Assembly (NCBI GenBank): GCA_964548365.1
Contig: CAZJRD010000064.1
Location: 1-18,899, forward strand
Origin: B46-G9 sp964548365
Lineage (GTDB): Bacteria > Desulfobacterota > DSM-4660 > Desulfatiglandales > Desulfatiglandaceae
Length of the DNA: 18,899 bases
Direction: 5' to 3'
Part shown: positions 14,971 to 18,899 of the stretch, piece by piece
Layout of the letters: each line of letters opens with the position of its first letter
Numbering within the stretch: position 1 is the stretch's first letter
Made by a program: the position numbers and the translations under genes
Notes under the pieces: generated by a model
Told to the model about the DNA's origin: nothing
The model's input: only the letters and a program-made list of their open reading frames with translations
Database searches by the model: none

Positions 14971-16344
14971 TCATAAGGTGCTGACTCCAAAATCGCCGGT
15001 TATTTCTTTTACCTTTCCTATGATCTCTTCCGGATCGAGAGTCACAAAAATTCGATTTTTCATCAGCATACGCCCGTTCACAATGACATCTTTCACGTCG
15101 GCTCCGCTGGCAGAATAGACCAGCGTGGAATAGGGATCATAAAGCGGCTGGAGGTGGGGCGCATCAAGGTCCACTACGATAATATCCGCGCGTTTCCCTT
15201 CCTCAAGGGTTCCGATTTCGTTTTCAAACCCGAGAAGGGAGGCACCCCCTGCGGTAGCCATCCTGAGGACTTCTCGTGCGCTCAGACAAACCGGATCCAT
15301 AGCAGACACCTTCCCCAACTTGGCGGCAGTATCCATTTCCAGAAAGAGATCAAGATCATTGTTGGAGGCGCTTCCATCCGTTCCGATGCCCACTTCAATA
15401 CCCGCTTCCATCATTTTCCTGACAGGCGCAATACCCGAGGAAAGCTTCATATTGCTCTCAGGCACATGGACCACCTTGACCTTGTGTTGTGCGAGCAGTT
15501 GCATTTCTTCGTCATCCAGGTGAATAGCATGGGCTGCAACAAGGCGAGAGTTGAGAAGACCGATATCGTGCAGGTATCTGACCGGCCTCCTTTCGGTTTT
15601 TTCCATGAGCGTTTGCACTTCCTCAAGCGTTTCAGACACATGAATCTGTAAAGGTGCCGGTCCCTCCAAAGAAATTTCGAGCGCTCTCTCCAGGGTGTTC
15701 CTGGAACAGTTCACGGGACTGTGGCAAAACAATCCGGGCTGAATCAGGTCTGAAAAGCCTTTCCATTTCTCCAGAAAATCTCTTGCAACGTTCAAGTTCT
15801 CCTGCGGGTTCGGAACACCGGGAGCGGGAAAATCAATAATCCCTTGGGCGATCAGCGCCCTGAGCCCGGCTTCATGTGTTGCCCGGATCGTCTCATCCTG
15901 AAAAAAATAGCCGTCCATGAAACAGGTTGTCCCTGATGCAATCATCTCGAGGCATCCGAGCAACGCACCCGCGTAAACGGTTATGGGATTCAAAACCTCT
16001 GCTTCGAGCGGAAAAATCTTCTCAAAGAGCCATTGTCTCAGGGGAAGGTCATCAGCATATCCCCTGAACAGGGTCATGGCTGTGTGGGTATGAGCGTTTA
16101 CAAGGCCTGGCAATATGATTCCGCGCGAGGCATCAATTCGTTCTCCGTGCCGATACTTCGGGCCAGTGAAATCCTCGTCCACTCCTATCTTTTCGATGCG
16201 ACCATCCTTTATGGACAGGACGGCATTCACCAAGGGCTTCTCTCCCTTAACCATACTCAACAACGTGCCACCATGTATCAGCAGATCCGGGCCCGGTCCG
16301 CCTTTGGGGGACCGGTCACTGCAGCCTGACTCATCTACATTCAT
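14971..16344 (-). CDS. mtaD: 5-methylthioadenosine/S-adenosylhomocysteine deaminase (amidohydrolase)
   Basis: A cytosolic metal-dependent deaminase predicted to convert MTA and SAH to the inosyl forms as part of SAM by-product recycling. Numbering from ATG 16344 (457 aa), metal ligands are His85 and His87 (NAHTHTAM), His235 in HVSET, and Asp323 in GTDGSASNND. Glu238 and His272 (AAHAIHL) complete the expected active site. The C-terminal LEEGKRADIIVVD block closes the small beta domain. The start at 16344 is preferred because AGAGGAG lies immediately upstream; a second in-frame ATG at 16362 has no Shine-Dalgarno. Other amidohydrolases such as guanine or chlorohydrolase-type deaminases share the fold, but this motif set fits MtaD. 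The gene is divergent from DUF1015 and trmN6-type genes; the latter enzyme releases SAH, the substrate of this one. Confidence 0.9.
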   Translation of the reverse strand: MNVDESGCSDRSPKGGPGPDLLIHGGTLLSMVKGEKPLVNAVLSIKDGRIEKIGVDEDFTGPKYRHGERIDASRGIILPGLVNAHTHTAMTLFRGYADDLPLRQWLFEKIFPLEAEVLNPITVYAGALLGCLEMIASGTTCFMDGYFFQDETIRATHEAGLRALIAQGIIDFPAPGVPNPQENLNVARDFLEKWKGFSDLIQPGLFCHSPVNCSRNTLERALEISLEGPAPLQIHVSETLEEVQTLMEKTERRPVRYLHDIGLLNSRLVAAHAIHLDDEEMQLLAQHKVKVVHVPESNMKLSSGIAPVRKMMEAGIEVGIGTDGSASNNDLDLFLEMDTAAKLGKVSAMDPVCLSAREVLRMATAGGASLLGFENEIGTLEEGKRADIIVVDLDAPHLQPLYDPYSTLVYSASGADVKDVIVNGRMLMKNRIFVTLDPEEIIGKVKEITGDFGVSTL

Positions 16345-16386
16345 ATGCTCCTCTTTTCCCATTCACGGGTCTCATACCAAAAGTCC

Positions 16387-16415
16387 TTGACTCATGGAAA
16401 AAAACTGGCTCTAAT
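16387..16415 (+). promoter_or_regulatory. Strong sigma70-like promoter for the DUF1015 gene
   Basis: The -35 is TTGACT (16387-16392, 5 of 6), the spacer is exactly 17 bases, and the -10 is TCTAAT (16410-16415, 5 of 6). Transcription would begin near 16422. This is the best promoter match in the window and bears on the start codon of the gene that follows. Confidence 0.6.
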
Positions 16416-16454
16416 GTTTCGTATTTTATGCACCCTGGAGGCATCGAATATCCC

Positions 16455-17810
16455 GTGTCCATTATTGCTCCATTTCGGGGATCCACATATCCGCTTGAAA
16501 ACGATGAAGACTTCTCAAGATTCGTTGCGCCTCCGTATGATGTCATTTCCCCTGAGGAACAGGAAGCCCTTTACCAGAAAGATCCCCACAATATCATTCG
16601 GCTCATCTTCGGCGAGAAAAAGACCGGGGATTCCGATTGGGACAACAAGTATACAAGGGCGGCTGATTATTTCACACGCTGGGAAATGCAAGGGACTTTG
16701 AGCCGAGCGGAACGCCCCTGCCTTTATGTGTCTTCCATGACCTATGACCCGGGAGACGGTGAAGCAACAAAAACGCGATGGGGGCTCATCGCTCTTGTCC
16801 GTATTGAGGAAGAAGACTCAGAAATCATCCTTCCCCATGAAAGGACCTTTTCTGCACACCGGGATGACCGGTTGCGGCTCATGCGCTCATGCAACGCGCA
16901 GTTCAGCCAGATTTTTGCCCTGTATGAAGACCCCGAAAATATGATCATGGGTACCTGTCAAAACGGCATGCACATGGAACCCCAGATCTCTTTTGACCTG
17001 GAGGACGGAAGTTCGCATCAGATATGGATCATTGAGGCGCCGTCCGTTGCTCGAAAGATTTCCCGCGCGTTTCTCCCGAAGGCGCTCTTTATCGCCGACG
17101 GTCATCACCGGTATGAGACCGCGCGAAACTATAGAAATATGATGCGCACTAGATACGGCAGAAAACCAGCAAACCGCTCTTACGAATTTACGATGATGTA
17201 CCTCTCCAACATGAATGACGAAGGCCTGACCATCCTTCCTTCCCATCGTCTTGTAAAAAGCGCTCCGGGTTTTGACTTGAAGAATTTTCTCTCCCGGATT
17301 GAGGCGTGGTTTACCGGTGAAAAAATCCCCCTGCCCCCCGGAGATCCGGCCGCCGGTTCCCAGGCTTTCAGGACCGCCCTTTCAAAAAAAGGAGAGTCCA
17401 ACACGGTCATTGGATTTTACCATGAAGACGCGGAAAACGGGTATCTTTTCTCCCTGAAGAAAGGGATGCGGGATCAAATGGGGGATGACCTCCACCCGGC
17501 CCTCAAGAACCTCGATGTCCTCGTTCTTTCCCGTTTCCTGCTTCAGAAGGCTTTGGGTTTCACCAAGGCGGACCTGGACGATGAAAAGGTCTTTCAATAC
17601 CAAAGCAGTGTAACATCAGCGCTTTCCCTTGTTCATTCCCATGATTTTCAAATGACCTTTTTGCTGAACCCGACAAAGATGGCACAGGTGAAAGAAATTG
17701 CAGGCCTCTCACTCGTGATGCCCAGAAAATCCACCTATTTTTTTCCAAAGGTATTGACCGGCCTTGTCCTCAACAAGATCGACCCCTATGAGATCATCCA
17801 AACTTCCTGA
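16455..17810 (+). CDS. DUF1015 family protein of unknown function
   Basis: A soluble protein of about 451 aa with no signal peptide or membrane segment. The family is recognised by the N-terminal PFRGSTYPL and VAPPYDVIS blocks, HERTFSAH at 128-135, and DGHHRYETA from Asp215. No biochemical function is established for the family that I can name with confidence. The conserved His, Asp, Arg and Glu clusters look catalytic or ligand-binding (inference). The GTG start at 16455 is preferred: GGAGG (16437-16441) lies 13 bases upstream and the predicted transcription start is about 16422. The in-frame ATG at 16428 would have almost no leader and no Shine-Dalgarno. With the ATG the protein is 460 aa. 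Its 3' end overlaps the methyltransferase gene by 23 bases, so the two are probably co-transcribed. Confidence 0.88.
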   Translation: MSIIAPFRGSTYPLENDEDFSRFVAPPYDVISPEEQEALYQKDPHNIIRLIFGEKKTGDSDWDNKYTRAADYFTRWEMQGTLSRAERPCLYVSSMTYDPGDGEATKTRWGLIALVRIEEEDSEIILPHERTFSAHRDDRLRLMRSCNAQFSQIFALYEDPENMIMGTCQNGMHMEPQISFDLEDGSSHQIWIIEAPSVARKISRAFLPKALFIADGHHRYETARNYRNMMRTRYGRKPANRSYEFTMMYLSNMNDEGLTILPSHRLVKSAPGFDLKNFLSRIEAWFTGEKIPLPPGDPAAGSQAFRTALSKKGESNTVIGFYHEDAENGYLFSLKKGMRDQMGDDLHPALKNLDVLVLSRFLLQKALGFTKADLDDEKVFQYQSSVTSALSLVHSHDFQMTFLLNPTKMAQVKEIAGLSLVMPRKSTYFFPKVLTGLVLNKIDPYEIIQTS

Positions 17811-18516
17811 CATAAGACTTGGCCCCAATGAAACTGTCGACACGCTCTTGGATGGGCGTCTGAAATTAGTCCAGTCAAGGCAGGGATATCGCTTTTCAGT
17901 GGACGCCCTCTTCCTGGCTGAATTTGTGACAATAAGAGCCGGCGACTTCCTGGTTGACCTGGGAACCGGTTGCGGCGTTATTCCCCTCATTCTCCTGTTG
18001 ACTACACCCTTGCGACATGCCCTGGGAATTGAAATCCAGCCCGACCTGGCCCAGCAGGCGTCGAAAAATACAGTGGCCAATGGTCTTTCCCGGGATATGA
18101 AAATCCTCCTCGCAGATATCCGCCACCCACCCCTTTTTGCAGAGACCGCAGATGTTGTTACCTGCAATCCACCCTACCGCAAATCCAAGAGCGGTCGTAT
18201 CAACCCGAACGCATCCCGTGCCATTGCACGGCACGAAATTCTCGTTTCTCTTGAGGGCATCCTTGCATCAGCTCGATATCTCTTGAAAATAAAAGGCAGG
18301 TTTACAATGATTTATCCTGCTGAAAGGCTTATTGATCTCCTGAGTCAAGTGAGACGCTTCAATCTGGAACCCAAACGGCTCCAGGTGGTGTATCCTGACC
18401 TCCACTCCAGCGCCAAACTGGTCCTTCTGGAAACGGTACTGGAGGGCAACCCTGGCCTGGATATTCTCCCACCCATCCTCGGCCAAGGGAGATACTCAAT
18501 CATTGCCCCAGTCTAA
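17788..18516 (+). CDS. tRNA1(Val) N6-adenosine methyltransferase-like protein (TrmN6/YfiC family)
   Basis: A SAM-dependent methyltransferase predicted to modify adenine N6 in tRNA. From ATG 17788 the protein is 242 aa. The RFSVDALFLAEF block at about 35-46 is typical of the family. SAM-binding motif I is DLGTGCGV at 57-64, followed by acidic GIEIQPD. The N6-adenine catalytic motif NPPY is at 127-130, and a post-motif KGRFTMIYPAERL strand follows. The reading frame is open upstream to TTG 17764, but the ATG is the first standard start and already overlaps DUF1015 by 23 bases. No clear Shine-Dalgarno is seen, consistent with coupled translation. Its last 17 bases overlap the 3' end of the convergent DciA gene. 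Amino-methyltransferase class is secure; the exact RNA target is inferred from family. Confidence 0.87.
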   Translation: MRSSKLPDIRLGPNETVDTLLDGRLKLVQSRQGYRFSVDALFLAEFVTIRAGDFLVDLGTGCGVIPLILLLTTPLRHALGIEIQPDLAQQASKNTVANGLSRDMKILLADIRHPPLFAETADVVTCNPPYRKSKSGRINPNASRAIARHEILVSLEGILASARYLLKIKGRFTMIYPAERLIDLLSQVRRFNLEPKRLQVVYPDLHSSAKLVLLETVLEGNPGLDILPPILGQGRYSIIAPV

Positions 18517-18805
18517 ACTCGATCCTCTCCACTGCCTCCTTTCCCAGCGCCTGGATCAGCTTTTCCCTGATATCCTGTTCCTGGAACCGGAGTTCCTGGA
18601 GCCAGATGGGATCCGACACTCCCACCCGCAACACGCGCTGCTTTATCCACAGCGGTTTTGCGTGTCTTGCCACCGTAGGCCCAACGACTCCTTCCCACAC
18701 CTTCCAGATCTTGGCGTTATCCATATCGAAAGGGAGACCGCCTTCTTTGAACATCTTCTCCAGGATTTCTTTCAGGGGGCTCAATGAGGTTTTTCGTTCA
18801 TCCAT
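18500..18805 (-). CDS. dciA: DUF721/DciA family protein (predicted replicative helicase loader)
   Basis: A small cytosolic protein (101 aa) of the DUF721 family; DciA members load or operate the DnaB helicase at replication origins in bacteria lacking DnaC. The visible family features are the PLKEILEKMFKEGGLP opening helix, the IWKVWEGVVGPTVARHAKP block, then VLRVGVSDPIWLQELRFQ with the conserved Trp, and a short tail. There is only the compact core, with no long disordered extension. The Shine-Dalgarno is weak (TTGAG). A promoter-like pair TTGACT / TATGTT with a 17-base spacer ends only 6 bases before the ATG, so if real the mRNA is close to leaderless. The gene is convergent with the methyltransferase gene, sharing 17 coding bases. 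Confidence 0.85.
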   Translation of the reverse strand: MDERKTSLSPLKEILEKMFKEGGLPFDMDNAKIWKVWEGVVGPTVARHAKPLWIKQRVLRVGVSDPIWLQELRFQEQDIREKLIQALGKEAVERIEFRLGQ

Positions 18806-18811
18806 AGCTCA

Positions 18812-18840
18812 AACATATACGGAGATGATTTTCAAGTCAA
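18812..18840 (-). promoter_or_regulatory. Weak candidate promoter for dciA
   Basis: On the minus strand, TTGACT (18840-18835) and TATGTT (18817-18812) are separated by 17 bases. The -35 matches 5 of 6 and the -10 matches 4 of 6. The predicted transcription start falls on or next to the ATG at 18805, which makes it doubtful or implies a leaderless message. Confidence 0.3.
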
Positions 18841-18899
18841 GAATACTGAAGGGCATTAGGCCTTGACGAGACGATGATTTCGCGATATGCTGATTTATA

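Noticed and set aside
1..18899. CRISPR array, tRNA genes, prophage or defence island
   Set aside because: No regularly spaced direct repeats, no tRNA T-arm signature and no integrase, nuclease or phage-type proteins were seen on either strand.

Overview
The window reads as ordinary chromosome from an anaerobic, Gram-negative, deltaproteobacterial-type genome (Desulfobacterota: Syntrophia, Desulfobacterales or a relative). The basis is the gene mix: System II cytochrome c maturation (ResB plus CcsA), an MltD-type lipoprotein transglycosylase that implies an outer membrane, a DciA-type helicase loader, an MTA/SAH deaminase and a DUF1015 protein. The taxonomic call is inference, not a match to a named genome.

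Layout. (1) 180-5413, minus strand: serS, then a short penicillin-binding protein overlapping it by one base (TAATG), then glmS, then a PlsC-type acyltransferase overlapping the end of glmS. Apart from serS this is an envelope-building cluster: peptidoglycan cross-linking, hexosamine precursor supply and phospholipid acylation. (2) 5739-7999, plus strand: resB and ccsA, overlapping by ATGA, form the haem delivery and ligation machinery for c-type cytochromes. A sigma70-like promoter lies just upstream. (3) 8000-8499, non-coding: a 174-bp element with terminal inverted repeats and a possible 3-bp target duplication, then a 97-nt region that can fold into a three-way junction. (4) 8500-9819: a class II CCA/poly(A) nucleotidyltransferase. 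(5) 10081-12081: a lipoprotein lytic transglycosylase with three LysM domains. It converges on an M23 endopeptidase (12738-14105, minus) across 656 bp of non-coding DNA that holds a second inverted-repeat element. (6) 14423-14890: a small LOG/DprA-type Rossmann protein. (7) 14971-16344 (minus) and 16455-18516 (plus): an MTA/SAH deaminase divergent from a DUF1015 gene and a TrmN6-type tRNA methyltransferase. (8) 18500-18805, minus: a DciA/DUF721 gene whose 3' end overlaps the methyltransferase gene.

I found no defence system, CRISPR array, prophage, biosynthetic cluster, tRNA or rRNA. The protein genes are housekeeping genes. The unexplained structure is in the gaps: at least three kinds of palindromic or inverted-repeat element. 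One family appears as a 217-bp copy, a 41-bp arm-to-arm copy and a solo arm within 2.2 kb. Two elements abut stop codons exactly. These, the three-way junction and the DUF1015 neighbourhood are the best candidates for a second look.
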